Positions 18,829 through 25,998 of a DNA stretch of 64,000 nt are shown here, piece by piece. Under the pieces are notes generated by a model. It was not told where the DNA came from. It did not search any database and saw only the letters and a program-made list of their open reading frames with translations. The stretch comes from Ruminococcus sp. (GTDB taxonomy: Bacteria > Bacillota > Clostridia > Oscillospirales > Ruminococcaceae). How positions within the stretch are numbered: position 1 is the first letter of the stretch; every line of letters begins with the position of its first letter. A program made the translations under genes and the position numbers. The stretch spans positions 124,001 to 188,000 of the forward strand of contig JAFTQW010000063.1 of the NCBI GenBank assembly GCA_017462565.1, written 5' to 3'.

Positions 18829-19542
18829 ATGTCTACTCCGCATAATAATGCAGAAAAAAATGATATAGCAAAAACCGTCCTCATGCCCGGCGATCCTTTA
18901 AGAGCCAGATTTATTGCAGAAAATTATCTTGAAAATCCTGTCTGCTATAATGAAGTGAGAGGAATGCTCGGCTACACCGGAACATATAAGGGAGTTAAAG
19001 TCTCCGTTCAGGGAAGCGGCATGGGTATGCCGTCTATCGGGATATATTCACACGAACTTTTCAACGAATACGATGTTGAAAATATCATAAGAGTCGGAAC
19101 TGCGGGAGCAATTTCCGATAAGGCAAATCTTCGTGACCTGATTATCGGTATGAGCGCAAGCACTAATTCCTCTTATGCCTCGCAGTATCGTCTGCCCGGA
19201 ACTTACGCTCCGACAGCTTCGTGGAAGCTCCTCTCAGCCGCAGTTTCTTCCGCAGAAGAAAAAGGATGCGTTTACCACGTCGGAAATATTTTTTCAAGCG
19301 ATACTTTCTATGACGACGCAAACAGTCTTGCTGAGTGGCAGAAAATGGGCGTTATCGGAATTGAAATGGAAGCCGCCGCTCTTTACATGAATGCGGCAAG
19401 AGCCGGTAAAAACGCTCTTTGCATTTTAACCGTTTCCGACTGTCCCCTGAGAGGACTTTCAACGACCGCTCAGGAACGTCAGACGAGTTTCCGTGATATG
19501 ATGGAAGTTGCCCTTGAAACAGCTCTTAAAGCTTCAGAATAA
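18829..19542 (+). CDS. deoD: Purine nucleoside phosphorylase, DeoD type
   Basis: DeoD reversibly cleaves purine (deoxy)ribonucleosides with phosphate in salvage. The 237-residue protein shows the typical hexameric-type motifs: TVLMPGDPLRA, GSGMGMPSIGIYSHEL, RVGTAGAI, EMEAAALY and the catalytic aspartate in LTVSDCP. It follows birA by 15 bases. A strong hairpin terminator ends the transcript immediately afterwards. Confidence 0.96.
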   Translation: MSTPHNNAEKNDIAKTVLMPGDPLRARFIAENYLENPVCYNEVRGMLGYTGTYKGVKVSVQGSGMGMPSIGIYSHELFNEYDVENIIRVGTAGAISDKANLRDLIIGMSASTNSSYASQYRLPGTYAPTASWKLLSAAVSSAEEKGCVYHVGNIFSSDTFYDDANSLAEWQKMGVIGIEMEAAALYMNAARAGKNALCILTVSDCPLRGLSTTAQERQTSFRDMMEVALETALKASE

Positions 19543-19546
19543 AAAC

Positions 19547-19582
19547 AAAGAACGAACCAATAATGGTTCGTTCTTTTATTCT
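19547..19582 (+). terminator. Rho-independent terminator after deoD
   Basis: A perfect 13-bp stem AAAGAACGAACCA / TGGTTCGTTCTTT with loop ATAA, followed by TATTCT. It begins 4 bases after the deoD stop. Confidence 0.85.
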
Positions 19583-19745
19583 GTTGAAAAAGTTATTTTT
19601 TATTAATAATTGGATTTCAAAGGGACAATGTCCCTTTGGCAGAGTCCGGAGGCAGCGCCTCTTGTGGGGTGCGGTGGTAAAGCTCTGCATAGCACGCAGT
19701 GAGCCCTGTAAGAGGGGGCGTTCCCTTAGTTTTTCTATAAGTAAA
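19583..19745 (-). repeat. Multi-hairpin repeat, reverse-oriented relative R11
   Basis: The reverse complement of the family core appears here: ATTAATAATTGGATTTC then AAAGGGACA-ATG-TCCCTTT. GAGGCAGCGCCTC and GAGCCCTGTAAGAGGGGGC follow, ending TTAGTTTTTCTATAAG. It shares its left edge (TGAAAAAGT then TTTTTTATTAATAAT) and right edge with R12. It occupies the gap between deoD and the tetR gene. Confidence 0.65.
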
Positions 19746-19754
19746 AAAATTTGG

Positions 19755-20372
19755 CTAAATTGCTGAATCTTTCTTTTTCTGCTGGTTGATAATAAGTCTT
19801 ACCGTTTCAAAAATATAGGGTTTAAGCTCGGAAATATTACAGGGTTCGCCGTAAAGGATAGCGGAGTAGCAGGTTGACGAAACAAGCTCGACTATCATAA
19901 ACAGCATAATTTCCGGATTTTTGAATTCATACGGAGCTTCACTGAGCATGGAGTTATAAACATCCGAAAAATTAACGTCATCGTCCAGTGTTGGCGAAGT
20001 CAGAGCAGATTTAAAAATTCCCCAGCTAAGATTTTTTGAAATAAAAGTAAGAAGAGATTGATTTTCGTTAAGCTGATTGATTATATCATCAATTATAAAA
20101 ATAATTTTCTCCTCAAAATCAAGAGATTTGTCGTTTTTTTCAAGTTTATCGGCAGCATTGCGGAAAAGCTGACTTGATTTATGTGAAATAAGCTTATTGC
20201 GGATATCATATTTATCCTTAAAATAGAGGTAAAACGTTCCTTTGGCGACTCCGGCTTTGTTTACGATATCAGAAATAGAGGTTTTGCTGAAGCCTTTTGT
20301 TGTAAACGATTCAAAGGCAGTTTTAAGAAGAGAATTTTCCTTTTGCTTTTTGTTGGAATCAACCTTTCCCAT
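19755..20372 (-). CDS. TetR family transcriptional repressor
   Basis: A 205-residue regulator with an N-terminal TetR helix-turn-helix (SISDIVNKAGVAKGTFYLYFKDK) and a variable ligand-binding C-terminal domain rich in hydrophobic and acidic residues. It is divergent from the MMPL exporter gene. Four copies of a 13-bp palindrome TGACT-n3-GTCA-like site lie in the shared intergenic region, one on the exporter -35 box. It very probably represses the exporter operon until a ligand (drug, lipid or fatty acid) binds; the ligand is unknown. AAGGAG precedes the ATG. Confidence 0.88.
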   Translation of the reverse strand: MGKVDSNKKQKENSLLKTAFESFTTKGFSKTSISDIVNKAGVAKGTFYLYFKDKYDIRNKLISHKSSQLFRNAADKLEKNDKSLDFEEKIIFIIDDIINQLNENQSLLTFISKNLSWGIFKSALTSPTLDDDVNFSDVYNSMLSEAPYEFKNPEIMLFMIVELVSSTCYSAILYGEPCNISELKPYIFETVRLIINQQKKKDSAI

Positions 20373-20419
20373 TTTTATACGCTCCTTAAAATTTAATTTG
20401 ACAAATAACTGCTCATTCT

Positions 20420-20449
20420 ATTATAATCCAAATCGACAAGAATTGTCAA
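20420..20449 (-). promoter_or_regulatory. Promoter for tetR
   Basis: On the - strand TTGACA (complement of 20444-20449) and TATAAT (complement of 20420-20425) are spaced by 18 bases, about 50 bases upstream of the tetR ATG. The inverted copies TGCTCATTC (20410-20418) and GAATGAGCA (20481-20489) surround it and could be an additional control site. Confidence 0.7.
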
Positions 20450-20460
20450 GACGGATAAAT

Positions 20461-20602
20461 TGACTAATAGTCATTAATTGGAATGAGCAATTTTGTGCAG
20501 TCGGACGAAATTTATGACTTTAGGTCATTTTTTCTTCAAAGCATATTGACTAACGGTCATTTTTGTAATATACTATCAATAAAGACAAATGACTTACGGT
20601 CA
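20461..20602. promoter_or_regulatory. Four palindromic operators for the TetR regulator
   Basis: Four 13-bp palindromes share TGACT-n3-(A/G)GTCA: TGACTAATAGTCA at 20461-20473, TGACTTTAGGTCA at 20515-20527, TGACTAACGGTCA at 20547-20559 and TGACTTACGGTCA at 20590-20602. The third overlaps the exporter -35 box and the fourth lies just after the start of transcription. This is the layout expected for repression by the adjacent TetR protein. Binding is inferred, not shown. Confidence 0.8.
20546..20574 (+). promoter_or_regulatory. Promoter of the MMPL exporter operon
   Basis: TTGACT at 20546-20551 and TATACT at 20569-20574 are separated by exactly 17 bases. The -35 box lies inside the third operator palindrome. 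Transcription would begin near 20581, giving a leader of about 265 bases that includes the palindromic element at 20617-20773. Confidence 0.8.
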
Positions 20603-20616
20603 GTTGTTGATTCTTG

Positions 20617-20773
20617 GAGCCTGTTCAGTATCTTTTTATGTGCGGATTTTCGAGTCTTTTGGCGGTGACAAGGAAAAAATCCGCAGGAACACTGACGTAT
20701 TGCAAGGATTTATGACGCAGTCAACAGCAAAATTTGCCGAAAAGACGTGCAAAAAAAGATAATGAACAGGCTC
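20617..20773 (+). repeat. Long palindrome element, family III copy 1
   Basis: A 157-bp element whose ends pair: GAGCCTGTTCA and TGAACAGGCTC, extended by an AT-rich stem. It shares inner sequence with the element at 40026-40189 (GATTTTCGAG on the left; AAAATTTGCCGAAAAGA on the right) while the terminal stems differ. It lies in the leader of the MMPL gene. A further hairpin GGTACGCCGG/CCGGCGTGCC follows at about 20788-20819. Confidence 0.8.
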
Positions 20774-20845
20774 TTAATCTCCATAAAAGGTACGCCGGTT
20801 CAGCGTTTTTCCGGCGTGCCAATTTCAAACGAAAGGAACGATATT

Positions 20846-22954
20846 ATGCTTAAATTCGGAGAATGGATCGCAAAGCACAGGATTCTGATTCTTATTATCA
20901 GCGTTCTTCTGATAATTCCGTGTGCAATAGGATTCATTAACACAAGAGTAAATTACGATATTCTTTCATATCTGCCCAAGGATATCGCCACTATGGAAGG
21001 GCAGGATATTCTTATCGACAAATTCGGTCAGGGCGGATTTTCTTTCGTTATGGTCGAGGGAATGAGCGATAAAGATGTTGCGGAAACTGCCGATAAAATT
21101 GCGGAGGTAGATCATGTTTCAAATGTTGTATGCTATCAGTCGATGGTAGGTCTTGACATTCCGAAAGAGGTTCTTCCGGACAACATCTACGATTTCTTCA
21201 ATAAAGACGATACGACCATGATGGCTGTTTTCTTCGATGATACGACCTCAGCCGACGGAACTATGGACGCTGTTGAAGAAATGAGAGATATAACCTCTGA
21301 ACAATGCTTCATAAGCGGTATGTCGGCGATCACTCTCGATATGAAAAAGCTTTCGCAGAGCGAGACTATTATATACGCAATTATAGCGGTTATTCTTACA
21401 AGCATCGTCCTTATGGTCGCTATGGATTCTTTCCTGATCCCTGTTTTCTTCATGCTCAGTATCGGAATCGCTATTGTATGGAATCTGGGAACAAACTTCG
21501 TATTCGGCGAGATATCGTTTTTAACTCAGGCTCTTGCGCTTGTTTTGCAGCTTGGAGTTACAATGGACTACTCAATTTTCCTCTGGCACAGCTATAAGGA
21601 ACAGCTCCAGCGCTATCCCGATAACAAGCAGGAGGCTATGGCTCACGCTATTGCAAATACGATAACATCCGTTGTCAGCAGCTCGTTTACTACGGTTGCC
21701 GGATTCCTTGCAATGTGCTTCATGAGCTTCACTCTCGGACTCGATCTCGGAATAGTTATGGCAAAGGGAGTTGTCTGCGGAGTAATTGCCTGCGTAACGG
21801 TTCTTCCGTCATTGATACTTATTTTTGAAAAGGCTATCTCAAAAACTTCACACAGAGATTTTCTTCCTTCTTTCAAGAGAACGTCATCGTTTATTATAAA
21901 GCACTGCGGACTTTTCCTTACGGCAGCTATAGTTCTTCTTATCCCGGCAGTGTACGGCAATAATAATTACGATGTTTACTATAAGCTCGACAGTACTCTT
22001 CCAGCCGATCTCGACAGCATGATCGCAAATTCAAAGCTTGAAGAAGAGTTTGGCATGAACAGCACTCATATTCTGCTTGCCGATTCCTCCCTTGACGCAA
22101 AACAGGCAGACCGTATGATCAGCGAAATTGAAAATACTGACGGAGTTCAGATGGCTCTTGGATTTAATTCGCTGGTAGGACCTGCGATCCCTGAAGAAAT
22201 TATTCCCGATTCCGTCAAGGAAATTCTGAAAAATGACGAATGGCAGCTTATGCTTATCGGTTCGGAATATAAAGTCGCTTCCGACGAGGTAAACGCTCAG
22301 ATAAATCAGATAAACGATATCATCGGAAAATATGACAGCAAGGCAATGCTTATCGGAGAAGCTCCGGCAACAAAAGATCTTATTGAAATAACCGACAAGG
22401 ATTTCAAGGTTGTAAGCATACTTTCAATAGCGGTAATTTTCCTTATCGTTGCAATAACTTTCAGATCGATAACTCTGCCGATAATTCTTGTTTCGGTAAT
22501 CGAGCTGGCTATCATGATAAATCTTGGAATAGCCTTTTTCACCGGAACGGAGCTTCCTTTTATCGCCTCCGTAGTTATCGGAACGATACAGCTCGGAGCA
22601 ACTGTCGATTACGCTATTCTTATGACGACAAGATACAAAACCGAACGAAGCAGCGGAAAGGATAAAAAAGAATCCGTTCATATCGCTTTAAGCACGTCTA
22701 TCAAATCTATAATAACATCCGCTCTCGGATTTTTTGCAGCAACTATCGGCGTTGCAGTTTACTCGGATATCGGACTTATTTCGTCGCTGTGTATGCTTCT
22801 TGCAAGAGGAGCTATAATCTCGATGGTAATAGTTATCTGCGTTCTTCCGTCAATGTTTATGGTATTTGACAAGGTCATCTGCAAAACGAGCGCAGGATTT
22901 CTTCCAAAGAAAAATAAAGCTAACTTAAATAAACAAACCGTTGAAATCAATTAA
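20846..22954 (+). CDS. MMPL/RND-type membrane exporter
   Basis: A 702-residue transporter of the MMPL branch of the RND superfamily, which export lipids, drugs or signalling molecules using the proton gradient. It has two homologous halves. Each has one N-terminal transmembrane helix, an extracytoplasmic domain (about residues 35-165 and 380-510) and a five-helix bundle. The repeated GVTMDYSIFLWHSYKE and GATVDYAILMTTRYKTE carry the conserved aspartates of proton transfer. The ATG at 20846 (AAAGGAA upstream) is used because earlier starts lie within the palindromic element. Its partner gene starts 15 bases downstream. Confidence 0.92.
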   Translation: MLKFGEWIAKHRILILIISVLLIIPCAIGFINTRVNYDILSYLPKDIATMEGQDILIDKFGQGGFSFVMVEGMSDKDVAETADKIAEVDHVSNVVCYQSMVGLDIPKEVLPDNIYDFFNKDDTTMMAVFFDDTTSADGTMDAVEEMRDITSEQCFISGMSAITLDMKKLSQSETIIYAIIAVILTSIVLMVAMDSFLIPVFFMLSIGIAIVWNLGTNFVFGEISFLTQALALVLQLGVTMDYSIFLWHSYKEQLQRYPDNKQEAMAHAIANTITSVVSSSFTTVAGFLAMCFMSFTLGLDLGIVMAKGVVCGVIACVTVLPSLILIFEKAISKTSHRDFLPSFKRTSSFIIKHCGLFLTAAIVLLIPAVYGNNNYDVYYKLDSTLPADLDSMIANSKLEEEFGMNSTHILLADSSLDAKQADRMISEIENTDGVQMALGFNSLVGPAIPEEIIPDSVKEILKNDEWQLMLIGSEYKVASDEVNAQINQINDIIGKYDSKAMLIGEAPATKDLIEITDKDFKVVSILSIAVIFLIVAITFRSITLPIILVSVIELAIMINLGIAFFTGTELPFIASVVIGTIQLGATVDYAILMTTRYKTERSSGKDKKESVHIALSTSIKSIITSALGFFAATIGVAVYSDIGLISSLCMLLARGAIISMVIVICVLPSMFMVFDKVICKTSAGFLPKKNKANLNKQTVEIN

Positions 22955-22969
22955 AGGAGAGAGAATTTT

Positions 22970-25612
22970 ATGAATACGAATAATTTCAGAAAAATAGCAG
23001 CCGGAGTGATCGCCGTTGCAATTTCTGCCGGAGCAACAGGTTCTATAGCATATGCAAAAAATAACGAGAAAACAGACTCCGCTCCTGAGAATTCAGAAAA
23101 GAAGAATACGGAAGCCTCTGAAACGGCAAGAAGTTCTTCCGGAAACTCCGCTTATAAGGACGAGACAGTTTATGTTCTCTGCAACAATAATTCTTCTATC
23201 AAAAATATTTTGGTAAGCGACTGGCTTAAAAATACTCCGGCGCTTGATTCGATAAGCGATATTTCCTCTTTAAGCGATATTGTGAACGTTAAGGGCGATG
23301 AAAGCTTCACGGTGAACGGTGAGGAGCTTAACTGGTCTGCGGACGGAAGTGATATTTACTATAAGGGCAACTCCGACAAACAGCTTCCTGTTGATGTTAC
23401 CATGACATATTTCCTTGACGGAAAAGAGGTTTCACCGGAGAGTATTGTCGGCAAGAGCGGTCATCTCGTTATCCGCTGGACATATAAGAACAATCAGAAG
23501 TCGGTTCAGCTTGTAAACGGAAAGAAAAAGGAGATAAACGTTCCTTTTCTTGCGGCAAGCGCCGCCGTTTTCGATACTGATAAATTTGTGAATGTTGAGG
23601 CAGAAAACGGAAAGGTCATCTCAGACGGCGAAAGACTTATCGTTGTCGGAATCGCTTTCCCGGGACTTACCGACAGCCTTGGTCTTGACGAGATAGAGGG
23701 ACTTGATGTCAGTCTGCCAGAAACGTTTGAGATATCAGCCGATGTTACTGATTTTGAAATGAGTTCGTCCGTAACTGCTGTTTCTAATGAAGCTTTTGCA
23801 GCTCTCGATCTCGATGATACATCCGATCTGAATGAGCTTAAAGAAAAGCTTAACGAATTGAGCGAAGGAGCAGAACAGCTCTGCGACGGAACTGCGGCTC
23901 TCTATGACGGAATAAAACAGCTTTCCGACAAGTCCGGAGATCTCACGGACGGCATTGATAAGCTTGCCTCCGGTTCTCTTCAATTGAAAAACGGAGCGGA
24001 CGAACTCAATTCAGGCTCGAAGGCTCTTGCCGACGGAGCAAAAACGCTCTCCGATTCTACAGGAACTTTTTCTTCCGGACTTAAAACGGCAAAGGACGGT
24101 TCTTCCGCAATCGTCGGCGGTATCGAACAGGTAAGCTCCGGCTCGTCAGAGCTTAACGCAGGACTTCAGTCTGCAAGCGCCGGAGCAGAAGCTCTCAGCA
24201 GCGGACTCAGCGACGCTAAAACGGGTTCAGACGCTCTCGTTGCCGGATTTACACAGGTAGACGACGGAGCTTCTGCTCTTAAAAACGGGGCTTCTCAGCT
24301 TACCGGAGGTATGGATTCCCTTACGGCAGGAAGTTCACAGGTGAAAAACGGTTCGTCCGAGCTTGCAAGCGGAGCAAAGGCTCTCAGCGACGGAGCATCT
24401 GCTCTCAGCAACTCCGCAAGTCAGGTTTCGGCAGGAATTTCAGAGGTTAAAACCGGAGCGGATTCCCTTTCAGCAGGTATCTCAACAGCAAAAACCGGAG
24501 CAGATTCGCTTGCTGCCGGAGCATCCGATCTCTCAGAGGGCGCAGCAGCTCTGTCCGGCGGACTCAGCACGGCAGGAACTTCTCTTAATGCTACTATTTC
24601 AGCCAACGAACAGGCTCTTGCCGCTTTACAGGGATTATATGAGCAGAATCCGTCTGACGAGATAGCCGTAGCTATAGGAACTCTCCAGCAGACAATAGAA
24701 GCTCAGAAGCAGATTGCGGCTTCAATGAGCGAGGGAGGAGCTCTTTACAGCGGTGCGGCAACAATTCAGTCCGGTTCACAACAGTTAAACGGCGGACTTG
24801 AAGAGCTTTCAGCAGGTCTTGCAACGGCTCAGAACGGCTCTGCGGCGCTCAGTCAGGGACTTGAATCTCTCGATAACGGCGGAAAAGCTCTTGCAGCCGG
24901 AGCTTCACAGCTTTCAGGTTCGTCCGCACAGCTTTCACAGGGCGCAGGAACACTCTCTCAGGGTGCGGCATCGCTTGATTCCGGCATAGGAACTCTTGCA
25001 AACGGCAGCACGGGGCTTATCGGCGGACTTGATTCGCTCTCGGCAGGAATTGATAAGCTTTCAGGCGGAGCTTATGAGCTTAACAGCGGAATTACTCGTC
25101 TTGCTGACGGAGCAGTTGACCTCAATAACGGTCTGTTCAGACTTTCAGACGGTGCGGCAGCTCTTGAAAGCGGTCTTAGAGAGCTTGACAATGGAGCATT
25201 GACGCTCGACGGCGGTCTTGCCCAGCTTTATAACGGCAGCTCGCAGCTGAACAGCGGTGCAAATACGCTCTATCAATCAATTCTCAAGCTTGGAAGCGGA
25301 ACTTCTTCACTTTCTTCCGGAGCATCAGAGCTTAATTCGGGAATCCTTACGCTGCAAAGCGGCAGCAAGGCTCTTATCGACGGCGTATCACAGCTTAAAG
25401 ACGGTGCAAAGGAGCTTAATGACGGCATGATAAAGTTCAATGATGAGGGAATTGCAGTTCTCACCGGAGCAATAAATGATAATCTTCCGAACATCATTGA
25501 CAATTTCAAGGCTGTTCAGAATGCGGCAAAGGAATACAACAGCTATTCCGGAATTTCCGAGGATATGGACGGAAACGTTAAATTCATTTATATGTTTGAC
25601 GGCACAAATTAA
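22970..25612 (+). CDS. Secreted YhgE/Pip-like glycine-heptad coiled-coil protein
   Basis: An 880-residue protein with a signal peptide (residues 1-29, ending SIAYAKN), a low-complexity Ser/Glu spacer, and an all-beta-looking domain to about residue 280. A very long region to about residue 835 follows, built of heptads with glycine in one position and leucine four later, for example GASALKN GASQLTG. One interruption falls near residues 540-580 (NEQALAALQGLYEQNP). It resembles the extracytoplasmic part of YhgE/Pip proteins, which accompany MMPL exporters, but I see no C-terminal membrane helices; it ends KFIYMFDGTN. It probably forms a periplasm-like or wall-spanning adaptor for the MMPL pump; that role is inference. 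Confidence 0.75.
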   Translation: MNTNNFRKIAAGVIAVAISAGATGSIAYAKNNEKTDSAPENSEKKNTEASETARSSSGNSAYKDETVYVLCNNNSSIKNILVSDWLKNTPALDSISDISSLSDIVNVKGDESFTVNGEELNWSADGSDIYYKGNSDKQLPVDVTMTYFLDGKEVSPESIVGKSGHLVIRWTYKNNQKSVQLVNGKKKEINVPFLAASAAVFDTDKFVNVEAENGKVISDGERLIVVGIAFPGLTDSLGLDEIEGLDVSLPETFEISADVTDFEMSSSVTAVSNEAFAALDLDDTSDLNELKEKLNELSEGAEQLCDGTAALYDGIKQLSDKSGDLTDGIDKLASGSLQLKNGADELNSGSKALADGAKTLSDSTGTFSSGLKTAKDGSSAIVGGIEQVSSGSSELNAGLQSASAGAEALSSGLSDAKTGSDALVAGFTQVDDGASALKNGASQLTGGMDSLTAGSSQVKNGSSELASGAKALSDGASALSNSASQVSAGISEVKTGADSLSAGISTAKTGADSLAAGASDLSEGAAALSGGLSTAGTSLNATISANEQALAALQGLYEQNPSDEIAVAIGTLQQTIEAQKQIAASMSEGGALYSGAATIQSGSQQLNGGLEELSAGLATAQNGSAALSQGLESLDNGGKALAAGASQLSGSSAQLSQGAGTLSQGAASLDSGIGTLANGSTGLIGGLDSLSAGIDKLSGGAYELNSGITRLADGAVDLNNGLFRLSDGAAALESGLRELDNGALTLDGGLAQLYNGSSQLNSGANTLYQSILKLGSGTSSLSSGASELNSGILTLQSGSKALIDGVSQLKDGAKELNDGMIKFNDEGIAVLTGAINDNLPNIIDNFKAVQNAAKEYNSYSGISEDMDGNVKFIYMFDGTN

Positions 25613-25630
25613 AAATGTTGTTAACTTAAG

Positions 25631-25812
25631 CGGGGGACGCTGTCGCCCGTCACCTTTGTCACTTCGTGACATTTTCCCACACTGTGGGGAATCACCCTTT
25701 GGAAACCCAGTATTAATTATTTCAAATACCGTTGGTATTTGAAATAATTATGGCTGCGCCAATGATAGAAATTCTTTTGAAAAGATACAAGAATAACAAA
25801 GTCCTGCAAGAG
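25631..25812 (+). repeat. Multi-hairpin intergenic repeat, copy R7
   Basis: A copy after the heptad protein. It has a GGGGGAC-GC-TGTCGCCC first hairpin, the extra module TGTCACTTCGTGACA and CCCACACTGTGGG, and ACCCTTTGG without its full left arm. The long stem is AATTATTTCAAATACC/GGTATTTGAAATAATT and the tail AATAACAAAGTCCTGC. Confidence 0.8.
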
Positions 25813-25843
25813 AGAATGTTCTTTTTTCTTTTTTAATAGACCG

Positions 25844-25873
25844 AAAGATTCAGCAATTTAGCTGAATCTTTTT
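25844..25873 (+). terminator. Terminator of the MMPL operon
   Basis: Stem AAAGATTCAGC / GCTGAATCTTT with loop AATTTA, followed by TTGCTTT. It lies 230 bases after the heptad protein stop, beyond repeat R7, so the repeat would be part of the transcript. Confidence 0.75.
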
Positions 25874-25934
25874 GCTTTGAAATGTGAGTTATTAACAAAA
25901 TATTTTTTGAGAAGTATAAATTTTACGTTTATTA

Positions 25935-25963
25935 TTGACATTTCGGTTTTTTTATGATAAATT
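25935..25963 (+). promoter_or_regulatory. Promoter of the GH5 gene
   Basis: TTGACA at 25935-25940 and TAAATT at 25958-25963 with 17-base spacing, in AT-rich sequence. AAAGGAG lies further down, 13 bases before the ATG at 25999. Confidence 0.65.
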
Positions 25964-25998
25964 TAAAGTAATAAATTTATAAAGGAGTTTGATTATCT

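Noticed and set aside
20747-20845. Upstream start for the MMPL exporter
   Set aside because: The extra 33 residues would be encoded by the palindrome element and its flanking hairpin, with no ribosome binding site. The ATG at 20846 has both a ribosome binding site and a standard N-terminus.
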